DNA from: Magnetococcales bacterium DCbin4
GTDB taxonomy: Bacteria; Pseudomonadota; Magnetococcia; Magnetococcales; UBA8363
DNA: 63,882 nucleotides
NCBI GenBank assembly: GCA_002753735.1
Contig: PEAN01000007.1
Location: 1 to 63,882, forward strand
Reading direction: 5' to 3'
Numbering within the stretch: position 1 is the stretch's first letter; every line of letters starts with the position of its first letter. Shown here piece by piece: positions 1-9,800 of this stretch. The notes beneath the pieces are model-generated. The model was given only the letters and a program-made list of their open reading frames with translations, searched no databases and was not told the DNA's origin. Made by a program: the position numbers and the translations under genes.

Positions 1-48
1 TTCCCGCAAAAAGCACGCGGGAAGATCGCTTCGGGTGAAATGGCGCGT

Positions 49-127
49 AAAAAACAAAATCAAAATCAAAGTCAAAGTCAAAGTCCTGGGGGCAATCCCT
101 TAAGCCCCCTTTTTTCTTTCAATATTC
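49..127. repeat. Dispersed hexamer/hairpin repeat, copy A
   Basis: Copy A has a short tandem array of AAAATC/AAAGTC hexamers (about 53-86). A hairpin follows with stem GGGGGC/GCCCCC (about 89-110), then a run of T and the sequence CTTTCAATATT. The hairpin plus T run would act as an intrinsic terminator on the plus strand. The same modules recur at 41117-41245 (inverted) and 54340-54655 (two facing copies). Copy A ends immediately upstream of a recombinase that lacks its N-terminus. The element's biological class is unknown; calling it a MITE-like or REP-like repeat is inference. Confidence 0.8.
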
Positions 128-1096
128 CTATGCATATCAGTCAATTGCCTGCCATCCTCTCCAGTTAATGAATGTAACAAAGTAGAAATAAAAGCCATCA
201 AGGCAGATTCCAAACGCTTTGCCGATTGGTGCAGTGAACGGGGCGTTCCTTCTCTGCCTGCCGATCCGGACACCCTTCGAGCCTGCGTCGATTGGGGGGC
301 GGAAGAATTCAAACCGGCAACCGTCAAGCGGCATCTTGCTTCCATAGCCCACCTTCACCGGGCAGCTCGTCTTCTGGATCCCACCAAGGACAACAAAGTC
401 AGGTTGGCCGTCAAACGGATGAATCGGACCAAGGGCACGCGCCAGAAGCAGGCAAGGGGGTTGACCATGGTAGACGCTGCAATCATCAGGTCCAAGGTCG
501 AAGGAACGGTAAGAGATACCAGGGATGTGGCCATGATCTTGGTGGCTCGTGACATACTGGCTCGGTCAAGTGAACTTGTAGCCATGAACCGGGAAGATGT
601 CCAATTTGACGAAGATGGTGCTGGGACTGTTTTGATCCGCAAATCCAAGACAGACCAGGAAGGCATGGGGGCGCAACGGTGGATTTCTCCTGATACGGTG
701 CAGGCGTTGAAAAAATGGTTGCTGATCGCAGGAATTGACAAAGGGGCCATGTTTCAGGCGGTAACCAAGGGGGGTAACGTCAAGCGGGGAACCAGGCTTT
801 CCACCACTGACGTTTACCGATCAATCCAAAGGTTGGGTTCAATGGTCGGTCTTGATTTATCCGGTCATTCGTGCCGAGTGGGGATGGCCCAGGATTTGAC
901 CGACAACGGTGCCGAACTGGGGGCAATCATGCAGGCTGGCCGTTGGAAGAGTCCGACCATGCCCGCGCGCTATTCCGAACGCTTGGCAGCAGGTCGGGGG
1001 GCCGTGGCAGACCTTTACAAGAAAAAGGGGGTAGGGTTCAGGGAAGACAGCGAAGAGAGGAAGCCACTGCCCCCCGCACAGGACCGGCGACCGTAG
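104..1096 (+). pseudogene. 5'-truncated tyrosine recombinase/integrase
   Basis: The reading frame is open from a stop at 101-103 to 1096, but it has no ATG, GTG or TTG before a TTG at 404. Clear integrase similarity already begins near 180: a core-binding (SAM-like) domain including KRFADWCSERG and the stretch KPATVKRHLASIAHLHRAA. The catalytic domain looks intact, with the first Arg in ARSSELVAM, Lys in KSKTDQEG, the H-x-x-R in SGHSCRVG, Trp in AGRWKSP and the nucleophile Tyr in ARYSE. The usual first 20-30 residues are missing and the sequence there is repeat-derived. The gene is therefore probably a broken integrase, or one starting at a non-standard codon such as CTG at 149. It sits with BrnTA and a tRNA fragment, as in an integrated element. 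Confidence 0.75.
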
Positions 1097-1192
1097 AGAA
1101 CCGTCGGGATGCGGCCCGGTTCAATACGCTCAATTAAACGATACAAAAACGATTTGCTGAAGGCAAATTCAATGTTGCTGTCTGGTGGAGTT

Positions 1193-1480
1193 TTAAAGCG
1201 ATGACGCAACGTGAGCGTCCCGATACGCTTTCAAAATGGCGTTGATCTTGGTTTGATAGCCTTTTCCCTGGGATTTGAACCAATCCAAAACATCCCCATC
1301 AACGCGCACGCTCAACATTCTTTTTTTGGGGATTGGGTTTAATCCCTGTCTGACAACACCTTGGGCAAAGGCTTCCGGGGTCAATTCGGGAGCATCGGAG
1401 AAATCAATCTCCTCATCGCTCATCGAGTCAAGCCGATTCCAATCCGTCTGGGATTTGTGCAAAGTAGCTTCTTTGTTCAT
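1193..1480 (-). CDS. brnA: BrnA-like antitoxin (DUF4415 family)
   Basis: This encodes 95 residues if started at the ATG at 1480, which overlaps the 3' end of the brnT reading frame as is usual for this pair. The C-terminal half has the typical BrnA motif KKRMLSVRVDGDVLDWF followed by GKGYQTKINAILKAY, a ribbon-helix-helix-like DNA-binding segment. BrnA antitoxins bind the BrnT RNase and autorepress the operon. A longer frame runs upstream to 1552, but that part reads the brnT gene out of frame. Here the antitoxin looks intact while its toxin is frameshifted. Confidence 0.8.
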   Translation of the reverse strand: MNKEATLHKSQTDWNRLDSMSDEEIDFSDAPELTPEAFAQGVVRQGLNPIPKKRMLSVRVDGDVLDWFKSQGKGYQTKINAILKAYRDAHVASSL

Positions 1481-1725
1481 TTTTGGTTGCTTTCCTGGCA
1501 GATATGATGCGGATGTTGTCTTTTCGCTCCGTATGGATGACAACCATGACATGCTGCCGAACCATCCTAAGTGGAGATCAATCGCGCTTCTCCATAATCT
1601 CCAGGATCATCAATGGTGATGGTGTATCCCTCGAAAACAGCCTTGGCATCCTCAAAATCAATGCCATGTTTCCGGATGTTGATTGCACGTTTTTGCTCGT
1701 CCCATTCAAAGATCATGGCGTTCAT
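1428..1725 (-). pseudogene. brnT: BrnT-like toxin, frameshifted
   Basis: From the ATG at 1725 the minus strand reads MNAMIFEWDEQKRAINIRKH and continues GIDFEDAKAVF, the usual BrnT start, then reaches a TAG at 1567-1569 after about 52 codons. The expected remainder (MVRQHVMVVIHTERKDNIRI followed by ISARKATKNEQR) is present at once in another frame and stops at 1428-1430. A single-base insertion or two-base loss near 1567-1575 explains this. BrnT is a small RelE-fold RNase, and the catalytic half is separated from the start codon, so activity is unlikely unless frameshifting occurs. It lies directly upstream of brnA in the usual toxin-first order. Confidence 0.75.
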
Positions 1726-1948
1726 TGTATCTACATGATGTCAATACATCAACAAGAAAATACCTGGCCGAAGACAAGCCGTATTTTGACTTGGGATCTT
1801 GTGACCAAATTGTGACCAAAGCATCTGTTGGTCAGTTTGGGCATGGTTTGGCCAGGAGAACGGGAAGAATGGAAAATTTCCTTTTTGTTCCTGGTATTGG
1901 TTGGTATTTATGGGTGCTCTTGCGTTCGTGATGAAAAGGCTTCTGGCG

Positions 1949-1973
1949 GGTTCGAATCCCTGCTTCTCCGCCA
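1949..1973 (+). other. 3' fragment of a tRNA-Ser gene (probable att scar)
   Basis: The sequence matches the T-loop (GTTCGAATC), the 3' half of the T stem, the acceptor 3' strand CTTCTCC, a G discriminator and an encoded CCA, typical of tRNA-Ser. The 5' T-stem half does not pair with it and no acceptor, D or anticodon arm is found upstream. It is therefore not a functional tRNA. Such 3' tRNA fragments are the usual mark left by integration of a tyrosine-recombinase element into a tRNA gene. Serine is assigned from G73 and the CTCCGCCA end and is tentative. Confidence 0.65.
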
Positions 1974-2450
1974 TTTCAATCGTTTAATATCAAGGCTTTA
2001 AAAAACGTGCCGTCAGGTCTGGGACCGTGTTGTTGGCAGCGCGCATCCTGGCTCCACAGACCAGACTGGCGACCACTCTTTGGTGGGAAACCACTTCGTT
2101 TCCGGAAGAACCATCAAGACCATCTCACTTTTCCGCTTTTTTGCATCACAGCTTTTCTAATTCTACTTTGTCATATTTATTATCAGGGATTGTTGACACA
2201 GCGGACCTGTCCGCGTTGGAGGAGGGAAGCCTTCGCATCTTCGATGCCCGGTCCCTGGACGATGTTTTCTCGGACAGGCAATAACGCGACCGAGGAGATT
2301 TTTCGGCGAATTCTTTCGGTAACCGACTGATTGATCGGAATGGACGGACATTTCTCCATGGCCCGGGACCCCTGACTTTCGACGAACACTGGGGTAGGAT
2401 GGATGGCTGTTCCGCCTGCCATCGTTGATTGGATTACTGGGATAAAAGGG
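1974..2450. other. Gene-poor stretch in the island
   Basis: About 480 bases follow the tRNA fragment. Several open frames of 70-107 codons overlap here on both strands, but none has a recognisable motif, a convincing ribosome binding site or a consistent frame. I see no RNA gene or repeat. Confidence 0.4.
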
Positions 2451-2988
2451 ATGAATTATTCGGAAATCCTGCATGCCTTGCAAGGCGCCAGCCTGTTTGA
2501 TCTGTACCGTCTCCGGGTCGGAATTGACGGCATGTTGGATCAGCCGGAGCGGTTGTTGCCGGTCACTTCACCCCGGCATGGAGATCTCCTATTTCAGCGG
2601 CAAGGATAACAAGCAGGTTGATGCCGTGGTGGAAGGGGTTCACCGGGTCAGCGTTCATGTGCGGGACAAGGCCGATGGCAAAAAATGGAGCGTTCCTCTC
2701 TATGCGGTCAATCTCAGCGGGGCCAATACCGATATTCACCCACGTCAGGGACAGACCAGACTGGACAAAAACCTGTTGAAGGTCGGGGAATCGGTCGGCT
2801 TCCATGATCGTGACAACCGGGAGCGGTATGGGAAAATTCTCCAACTCAATCAGAAGACAGCATCCCTGCTGACCAATGATGGGATGCGTTGGCGGGTGGC
2901 CTATGGCCTGCTGTTCAAGGTCATGGAGGCTGAAGGATACCAGGAACCAGAGATCGGGTTGATTGAGGGCGAAATCATCAAGGAATGA
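2451..2988 (+). pseudogene. Frameshifted gene of unknown function
   Basis: The 5' part starts at ATG 2451 behind AAAAGGG and reads MNYSEILHALQGASLFDLYR with a helical look. At about 2562-2569 the sensible reading moves by one base and continues as HPGMEISYFSGKDNKQVDAV to a stop at 2988. That downstream part contains two similar segments: one around VEGVHRVSVHVRDKADGKKW and one around GRYGKILQLNQKTASLLTNDG (first residue approximate). They look like small KOW/Tudor-like beta barrels, a comparison made only from the pattern. Joined, the product would be about 178 residues. Function is not known. A sequencing error is the alternative to a real frameshift. Confidence 0.5.
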
Positions 2989-3005
2989 ACGGTGAACATC
3001 CTTAA

Positions 3006-3115
3006 ATAAAGATCGTCCTCATCGCATGAACGCCTTCTTTGCCGCTGTGGAGCGGAGGGATATCCGGCAGTGGCACGCCCAGGCCCTGGCCAGGGAAGCG
3101 GGTCTGCATCACCTG
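3006..3115 (+). pseudogene. Possible dinB (Y-family polymerase) N-terminal remnant
   Basis: The translation KIVLI followed by MNAFFAAVERRD strongly resembles the first residues of DNA polymerase IV (KIVLIDMNAFFAAVEQRD). One base is missing where the catalytic Asp codon should be, so the two halves are in different frames. Similarity fades after about residue 25, and topB occupies the opposite strand from 3162. This is at most a short relic; chance similarity is possible. Confidence 0.4.
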
Positions 3116-3161
3116 GATCGGTACCATTTTTGGGAATGGACTCCGGCTGGAAGAGTGATTC

Positions 3162-5393
3162 TCAATCTGCATGAGGCCGGGAGTAGTGACATTCTGGAAA
3201 ATTGCTGCACCCCGAGAAATGGCTTCCAGCTTTGACTCCTCTTCGGGCACGGCGTTCAACGAGCCATCCGGTTTTACACAGCGGGCAACGACCATTGATT
3301 CCGCCATCCCTATCTTCTCTTGGACCTGGATTCCCTTGGTTGTCAGGGACTGTTGTCGAACAGGTTGGATACGTGGAACACCCCCAAAAACTTCCACGTT
3401 TGCTTTTTCTCCGGACCATGAGCTTGCCGCAATCGGGACAGGTTTGAGAAGGGTCCGGGAGCGCCGCCGATTGCTGATCTGCGCCTTTGGGTGGAGAACG
3501 GCCAGGCCTCCCATGGTCAGTACCGGAGATGGACGGATCGGGAAGGTTCTTGAAGGGATTGATCCCCAATTCCTGCCGCTTCTTCACATTTCCGATCAGT
3601 TTGTTCAGCCACAGCTCGGATTTGTTCAGGAACTCATCCAGGGATCCGCTGCCGTTGGCGATGTCATCAAGGATCTGCTCCCAGACCGCCGTGGTGGCCG
3701 GGTCCGTTACGCTGTGAGGTAATGCATCGACCAACGCCCGGCCTGCTGGCATGCTGACGAGATTCTTCTTTCCTTCCTTCGCGAGCAGGCCCCGTTTGAT
3801 CAGCGTCTCGATGATGGCTGCCCGTGTTGCCTCCGTCCCGATACCTGAGGTGTCGCGAAGAATTTTGCGAAGACGAGGGTCTTCGACGAGTTTTCCCACC
3901 GACTTCATCGCCTGAATCAGGGTACCTTCCGTATAGCGGTTGGGGGGCTTGGTTTGTTTGGCGATCAACTCCGTCTTTTCCAGGCTGGCGTCTTCTCCTG
4001 TTTGAACATGGGGAAGACTTTGATCATCCTCTCCATTCTCCGAGTCCTTCTCCTTCCTTGTCTGCCCCAACGCCCGTTTCCAGCCAGGGGCCTGCTCAAC
4101 TCGGCCAGTTGCTCGGAAGGTCTCTGAGTTGACCAGGGTATCGATGATGGTGGCGTCGTATTCATGAGGTGGAAAAAACTGCGCCAGAAAGTGGCGGCGG
4201 ATCAGGTCGTAGACGTATGACTCTTCCCGGTTCAGCCCGTCAACCTTCACCTTGGCAGCGGTCGGGATGATGGCGTGGTGCGCCTTGATTTTCTTGTCGT
4301 TCCAGGCTTTGGACCGGGTCTTTGGGTTGGCGACATGGACCAACGGAGCAATTCCGGGATCACTGTCCGCAATGGCCTGAAGAACCTTCTGGGCATCCTT
4401 GAACTGCTCGGTCGGCAGAAATCGGCAGTCCGTTCGGGGATAGGTGACGGCTTTGTGCTTTTCGTACAGAGACTGAGCGATTTCGAGGGTTCTCTTGGCG
4501 CTCATATTCCACCGGCGGGATGCCTCCTGTTGCAGGGTGGAAAGTTCAAGAGGGAGCGGAGGGGGTTCGTTCACCCGTTTGGTCTCGGCCTTGGTTATCT
4601 TGCCGATCTGCCCCTGAACCTTCTGGGCGACCATTTCTGCGATTGTACGATCCAAACAACGCCCTTCATCATCTGCATGTTTTTTCGATGGCACCCACTT
4701 GGCTTTGAATTCGCCGTTGGCGACACGGAGGAGGGCAATGACGTCAAAGTAGTCTACCGGCTTGAAATTTTCTATCAGCCGGTCACGATCCACCACCAAC
4801 TTCAATGTGGGCGTTTGGACCCGTCCCACACTCAGCACCCCATTGTACCCGCCCTGGCGCCCAATGATCGTATAGGCACGGGTGAGATTCATGCCGACCA
4901 GCCAATCGGCTCGGGATCGACCCAGCCCCGCCTGGTACAAGGGTTCGGTTTTCTGCCCGGGCCAAAGGGAGGCAATGGCCTTGCGAATGCTGGCGTCATC
5001 CAACGCCGACAGCCAAAGCCGAGAGATTTTTCCTCGGTAACGGCATCGCTCAAGGATTTCACGTCCAATGGTTTCACCTTCCCGGTCAGCGTCGGTGGCC
5101 AAGATGACTTCATTTGCCCCCTTCAACAGGTCATTGATGATTTTAAACTGTTTGCCGCCTCGGCGAGTCAATTCCAGCTTCCATTCTTCAGGGACCATGG
5201 GGAGCGTATCCAATCGCCACTGCTTCCATTCCGGTTTGTAGCGATCCGGCTCGGTCATCTCCAGCAGGTGGCCGATGCACCACGTCACGCGAACGCCCAT
5301 GCCTTCAACATAGCCATCACGTCGGAACGTTGCGCCCAGAACTCGACCGATATCGCGGCCCTGAGATGGCTTCTCACAGAGGTAAAGAATCAC
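3162..5393 (-). CDS. topB: DNA topoisomerase III-type (type IA) topoisomerase
   Basis: The 743-residue protein starts at a GTG behind GAGGAGGG. It relaxes or decatenates DNA by single-strand passage. The TOPRIM domain begins MILYLCEKPSQGRDIGRVLG and includes ATDADREGETIGRE. The catalytic Tyr lies near residue 316 in TYPRTDCRF. The C-terminus carries two Cys4 zinc-finger modules, starting near residue 652 (CPDCGKLMVRR with GCSTYPTC) and near 700 (CPLCKTG with GCSNFPEC). Zinc-tailed TopB copies are common on integrative elements, which fits the decayed island to the left, though that link is inference. Confidence 0.93.
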   Translation of the reverse strand: MILYLCEKPSQGRDIGRVLGATFRRDGYVEGMGVRVTWCIGHLLEMTEPDRYKPEWKQWRLDTLPMVPEEWKLELTRRGGKQFKIINDLLKGANEVILATDADREGETIGREILERCRYRGKISRLWLSALDDASIRKAIASLWPGQKTEPLYQAGLGRSRADWLVGMNLTRAYTIIGRQGGYNGVLSVGRVQTPTLKLVVDRDRLIENFKPVDYFDVIALLRVANGEFKAKWVPSKKHADDEGRCLDRTIAEMVAQKVQGQIGKITKAETKRVNEPPPLPLELSTLQQEASRRWNMSAKRTLEIAQSLYEKHKAVTYPRTDCRFLPTEQFKDAQKVLQAIADSDPGIAPLVHVANPKTRSKAWNDKKIKAHHAIIPTAAKVKVDGLNREESYVYDLIRRHFLAQFFPPHEYDATIIDTLVNSETFRATGRVEQAPGWKRALGQTRKEKDSENGEDDQSLPHVQTGEDASLEKTELIAKQTKPPNRYTEGTLIQAMKSVGKLVEDPRLRKILRDTSGIGTEATRAAIIETLIKRGLLAKEGKKNLVSMPAGRALVDALPHSVTDPATTAVWEQILDDIANGSGSLDEFLNKSELWLNKLIGNVKKRQELGINPFKNLPDPSISGTDHGRPGRSPPKGADQQSAALPDPSQTCPDCGKLMVRRKSKRGSFWGCSTYPTCSTTVPDNQGNPGPREDRDGGINGRCPLCKTGWLVERRARRGVKAGSHFSGCSNFPECHYSRPHAD

Positions 5394-5648
5394 GGCTGTC
5401 CCTCCTCAACCGAACACATGACGCAAGAAAAATCTTACGATTCGTGATGATTTTTTTACGGCCTGTAGGTCATGAGTCGGTGCTCAGGTCATGCCTCCGG
5501 GTCTCACGATCCTCCACGCGGATTGCAAGGAAAATGCCTGAACCCGCAAGGTTGAGTACATGAAAAGTGTTGTATGGTACATATTTAAAAATTTTGTCTT
5601 GACGATGGGGCGTCCCTCATACAACTCTGTATTCCGGGAGGATCTTCC

Positions 5649-6872
5649 ATGCAAATGCGGTTTCGTCAAACAGTCTACCGCCCCTGCAACTGGCTTATTC
5701 TTGTTGCAACTTTGATTTTGGCTTTGATCCCAGCCCCGGGATGGGCCGGCGTGATCAAAGTCGGTATGAGCACCGCCCTGAGCGGACCGGCGATGGCGCT
5801 TGGTCAGGGAATGAAACTCGGGGTGGAGATCTACTTTGCCGAAATCAACAAAGCGGGTGGCGTTCATGGCAACTCATTACAGCTCATCGTTCTTGATGAT
5901 GGCTACGAACCCGGTCTGGCCGCCCCGAACATGCGTCATCTGATTGATCAGGAACAGGTGCTCGCGGTACTCGGTAACGTCGGTACCCCGACCGCCATTG
6001 TCACCGTTCCCATCGCCAAAGAAAAAAAGACCCTTCTGTTCGGGGCCTTTAGTGGATCCGACGTGTTACGTCATCAACCACCGGACCGCTATGTCATCAA
6101 CTTCCGTGCGAGCTATTCCGAAGAACTATCCACCATGATCGATGGCTTGTTGGGTGCGGGTATCAAACCCGAAGAGATCGCCTTTTTCACCCAAAACGAC
6201 GGCTATGGCGATGCGGGATACCGAGGGGGCGTTCAGGCGCTGACCCATCGGGGGTATGGACCTTTGATCGAACAGCTTGCCCATGGTCGTTATACGCGCA
6301 ATACCCTCAATATCGAAGATGGTTTGAGCACGATTCTGGAAGCAGAAATTGAACCCAAGGCCATCATCATGGTCGGTACGTACAAACCATGCGCCGTTTT
6401 CATTCAAACCGCGCGTGCCGATTTGCCCGATACCCTTTTTCTCAATGTCTCTTTTGTCGGCAGCATTCCGTTGCTCCAGGAGTTGGGTCCCCTCGGCGAA
6501 GGGGTGATCGTCACACAGGTGGTTCCCAATGTGACGAGCGATGTCGATGCCGTACGCCACTATCATCAGGCGCTCAAGGAATATCAACCGGACGCCCAGC
6601 CCGGTTCCATCTCCCTGGAAGGCTATCTGGTGGCGAAAATTTTTGTGGAGGGGGTGCGGCTGGCGGGTGAGAACCCCACTCGCGAGGGTTTGGTTGATGC
6701 CATGGAACGAATTTCAAATTTTGATCTTGGGACGGGCCAATCGGTTTCTTTCAGTCCGATGGAACATCAGGCCAGCCATAAGGTTTGGCCGACCGTCATC
6801 AACCATGGCCGATACGTCGATCTCGATTGGTCGACGATCAATCGTTCACCAAAACCTTCCAGCGCACCATGA
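5649..6872 (+). CDS. Periplasmic substrate-binding protein (Peripla_BP_6-like)
   Basis: The 407-residue protein has an N-terminal signal peptide with hydrophobic core LILVATLILALIPAPGWA. A type-I periplasmic binding fold of the branched-chain amino acid family follows: VIKVGMSTALSGPAMALGQG, LIVLDDGYEP, and ILGNVGTPT-like AVLGNVGTPTAIVT. A GGGAGGATC-like ribosome site precedes the ATG. No ABC permease or ATPase is next to it. Its TGA overlaps the ATG of the GGDEF-EAL gene (ATGA at 6869-6872), so the two are translationally coupled. It probably acts as the sensory partner of that membrane protein rather than in transport, which is inference from context. The ligand is unknown. Confidence 0.88.
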   Translation: MQMRFRQTVYRPCNWLILVATLILALIPAPGWAGVIKVGMSTALSGPAMALGQGMKLGVEIYFAEINKAGGVHGNSLQLIVLDDGYEPGLAAPNMRHLIDQEQVLAVLGNVGTPTAIVTVPIAKEKKTLLFGAFSGSDVLRHQPPDRYVINFRASYSEELSTMIDGLLGAGIKPEEIAFFTQNDGYGDAGYRGGVQALTHRGYGPLIEQLAHGRYTRNTLNIEDGLSTILEAEIEPKAIIMVGTYKPCAVFIQTARADLPDTLFLNVSFVGSIPLLQELGPLGEGVIVTQVVPNVTSDVDAVRHYHQALKEYQPDAQPGSISLEGYLVAKIFVEGVRLAGENPTREGLVDAMERISNFDLGTGQSVSFSPMEHQASHKVWPTVINHGRYVDLDWSTINRSPKPSSAP

Positions 6873-9800
6873 AACGGTTCGCCTTTACCCTTCATCACCT
6901 GCTGCTGTTCTGGTCGGTGGTGGGCCTGTTGTCCGTTCTGGTGCTTGGCGGTGCCGGGATCGTGGCCATCGACCGCCTGAAACAGGCTCAGGGAAAACTG
7001 CTCCAGATCGCCCTCCCCTTGGAAACGAGCAGCCTGAAAATCAGCCTGTTGGTCAACCATCTGATTGAAAATCAGAATGCAATGAATCAGGTTCGATCCC
7101 TCAAGGGGATCGACGCCACGGAAAAGGAATTGCAACAGGGGAAGGCATTTCAGGATCTTTTGGAAACCATCATGCCGATCCGGCGACATCTGGGGAGCTC
7201 TTTCGAACAATCGCTCCATGAACTTCGGGATTCCTTCGGGATTTTCCAGCACCAGCGCAAAAGGTTCATCACGATGATTCGGCGCGATCTGGAATTGCAT
7301 GAGCGATTGGCGCTCAACGCCTCGCTCATTGATCGCGCGATTGATGAAGTGTCCAAGGATGCGGAGCACATCCGCGGCAAAGTCCGGCTTGCAACGGTTC
7401 GGGAAAAGCGCCGGATTCGAAATGTCCTGAACGCGGAAAGCACGGAGGGCAATAACGAGGAACTGCGCCGTCTGTCCCGGAATCATCTCCTTGGCCATGG
7501 GGCGGTCATCTGGCAAACCGTGGTCCGGATCTCCTCCAGTGTTGCGACGCTCGGAATCCTGACCCGCCAGATCATGCTCGAAGAGAGCCCGGATGTGTTG
7601 ACCAGCATTCTTTACAATGAGATGACCCCGCTCATTCAATCGACCTACCGCACCTTGGATGATCTGGGGATTCAGGTTCGGGAATCGCCGACGTTGACCG
7701 AAACCGTTCAAAGATTGAAACGATCCTTTACCAGGTTGGATTCCCATTTGGTCATTGGGCCGGATTCGGCCTACGCTTTGCGCCGGGCGCGGTTGGCTTT
7801 GGATCGCCAGCGGATCCAGGTCCAGGAAAAAACCTCCAGGGCTGTGGCGGCTGTGACCAACAGTCTTGAAAAATTTTCCGATTTTGCTCTGCGCACCCGT
7901 GAAGAATCCGCGCTGCTCTCCGAACAGGTCGCAGCGACCAGTCAGACGCTGGTGTTCATGTTTGGCGGTTCCATGGCCATCTTCATGGTTGTTTTCGGCA
8001 TCCTGATGACCCGACGCATCATCCGTCCCATGGCCTTGCTTTCCCACACCCTGGTCGATCTTGAAAAGGAAGGGAATTTTTCGGTTCAGATCGATTATTC
8101 CCGCCAGGATGAAATCGGACAGGCCGTTGGGGCCATGAACCGGTTGCTCGGTAATCTGAAAACTGCCTTCTCCGATATCAAAAATTCTCTGGATTCGGCG
8201 GCGGAGGGAACGTTTGAACCTTGTAATACCGTCGTTCTGCAAGGGGACCTGAAAATCATCAAGAGCAACATCGACCGGCAGATCAATACACTGGGCAATA
8301 TCTACCGATCCCAGACGATCAACAACCTCCTTCTGGAAACCGCTCTTGAGCCCATGTCCCTGGAACAGCAACTGGATACGGTGCTGCGGATCATTTTTTC
8401 CACCTCCTGGTTTTCTTTCAAACCCAAAGGGGCCATCTTCCTGGTTGACGAACGAAGCGGTCATCTGGTCCTTTCCGCCCATCGCGGGTTCGATGACGAA
8501 CATCTCAAGGTCTGCGCCCGCATCCGTCCCGGCCAATGCTTGTGTGGCAAGGCACTGCAATCCAAAGAAATGCTTTTTTCTTCCTGCATCAACGATCTTC
8601 ACGAAATCCATCTGGAAAACATGCAGCCCCATGGTCACTACGTCGTTCCCATCATGGCCCGGGAGCAATGTTATGGTGTGATCAACCTGTATGTTGAAGA
8701 ACATCACGTGAAAACTCCGGAGGAAGAAGCTTTGCTCGTCGTCTTGAGCAATACCATCATCGGTCTGATTGACCGCCGGCGCATCGAAACCGCCCTGAAA
8801 CATCAGGCGGAATATGACAAGCTGACCGGTCTGCCGAATCGGGCACTGTTCCAGATCCGGCTCAGTCAGCATATGGCCATGGCGGCCAGGAGCGACCGCG
8901 AGGTGGTGGTCATGTTCCTGGATCTCGACCGTTTCAAGTGGGTCAACGACACCATGGGTCATGAGGCGGGTGATCAATTGTTGCGGGAGGCTGCGGCGCG
9001 TATTCAATCCTGTATCCGTCAGTATGATACCCTCTGTCGTCTCGGTGGCGATGAATTCACCATCGTTCTTCCGCAATTGACCCATGTCTATTATGTGGAA
9101 TTCGTGGCCCGGCGGATCCTTGAAGAGTTGGCCAAACCGTTTGCGCTGAAACAGGGGGAAGCCAACATCTCCGGGAGCATCGGCATCGCCATCTACCCGG
9201 GGGACGGCGAAGATTTGGAAAAATTGATCAAAAATGCCGATACGGCCATGTATCAAGCCAAAAGCCTGGGGCGCAACACGTTTCAGTTTTTCACCATGGA
9301 AATGCAGGCCCGGGCCGCCTCTCGGCTTTCCTTGGAGAAGGCTTTGCGGCAGGCGTTGGAACAGGGCGAGTTTGAACTTTACTATCAACCCAAACTCAAC
9401 CTGACCAACACTCGGGTGACCGGCATGGAAGCGTTGTTGCGATGGGCCAGGCCGGGATTCGGTTTGGTGCCGCCTACCGAATTCATCCCCTTGGCCGAAG
9501 AAACCGGGTTGATCATTCCCCTGGGTGCCTGGGTCATTAAAACTGCCTGCCAACAAAACAAATCCTGGCAGGATCAGGGATTTGCCCCGATGCGGGTGGC
9601 GGTCAACCTGTCTGCCCGACAGTTTCGGCAGACGGAGGATCTTTTTGTCACGGTGTTGGATGCCTTGAACGTTTCAGGGCTGGAGCCAGAATTCCTTGAA
9701 TTGGAGATCACGGAAAGCATGGTGATGGAGGATATGGAAAAGGCAATTCAAATCATGAAAGAATTGCAGGCCATGCGTATTCATATATCCATTGACGATT

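Noticed and set aside
1855-1973. A complete tRNA-Ser from the GGAGAA at 1855 to the CCA at 1973
   Set aside because: The six-base acceptor match is not accompanied by D, anticodon or variable arms.
6767-9556. A 929-codon minus-strand frame opposite the GGDEF-EAL gene
   Set aside because: The plus strand has unmistakable HAMP, GAF, GGDEF and EAL motifs; the minus-strand product resembles no family.
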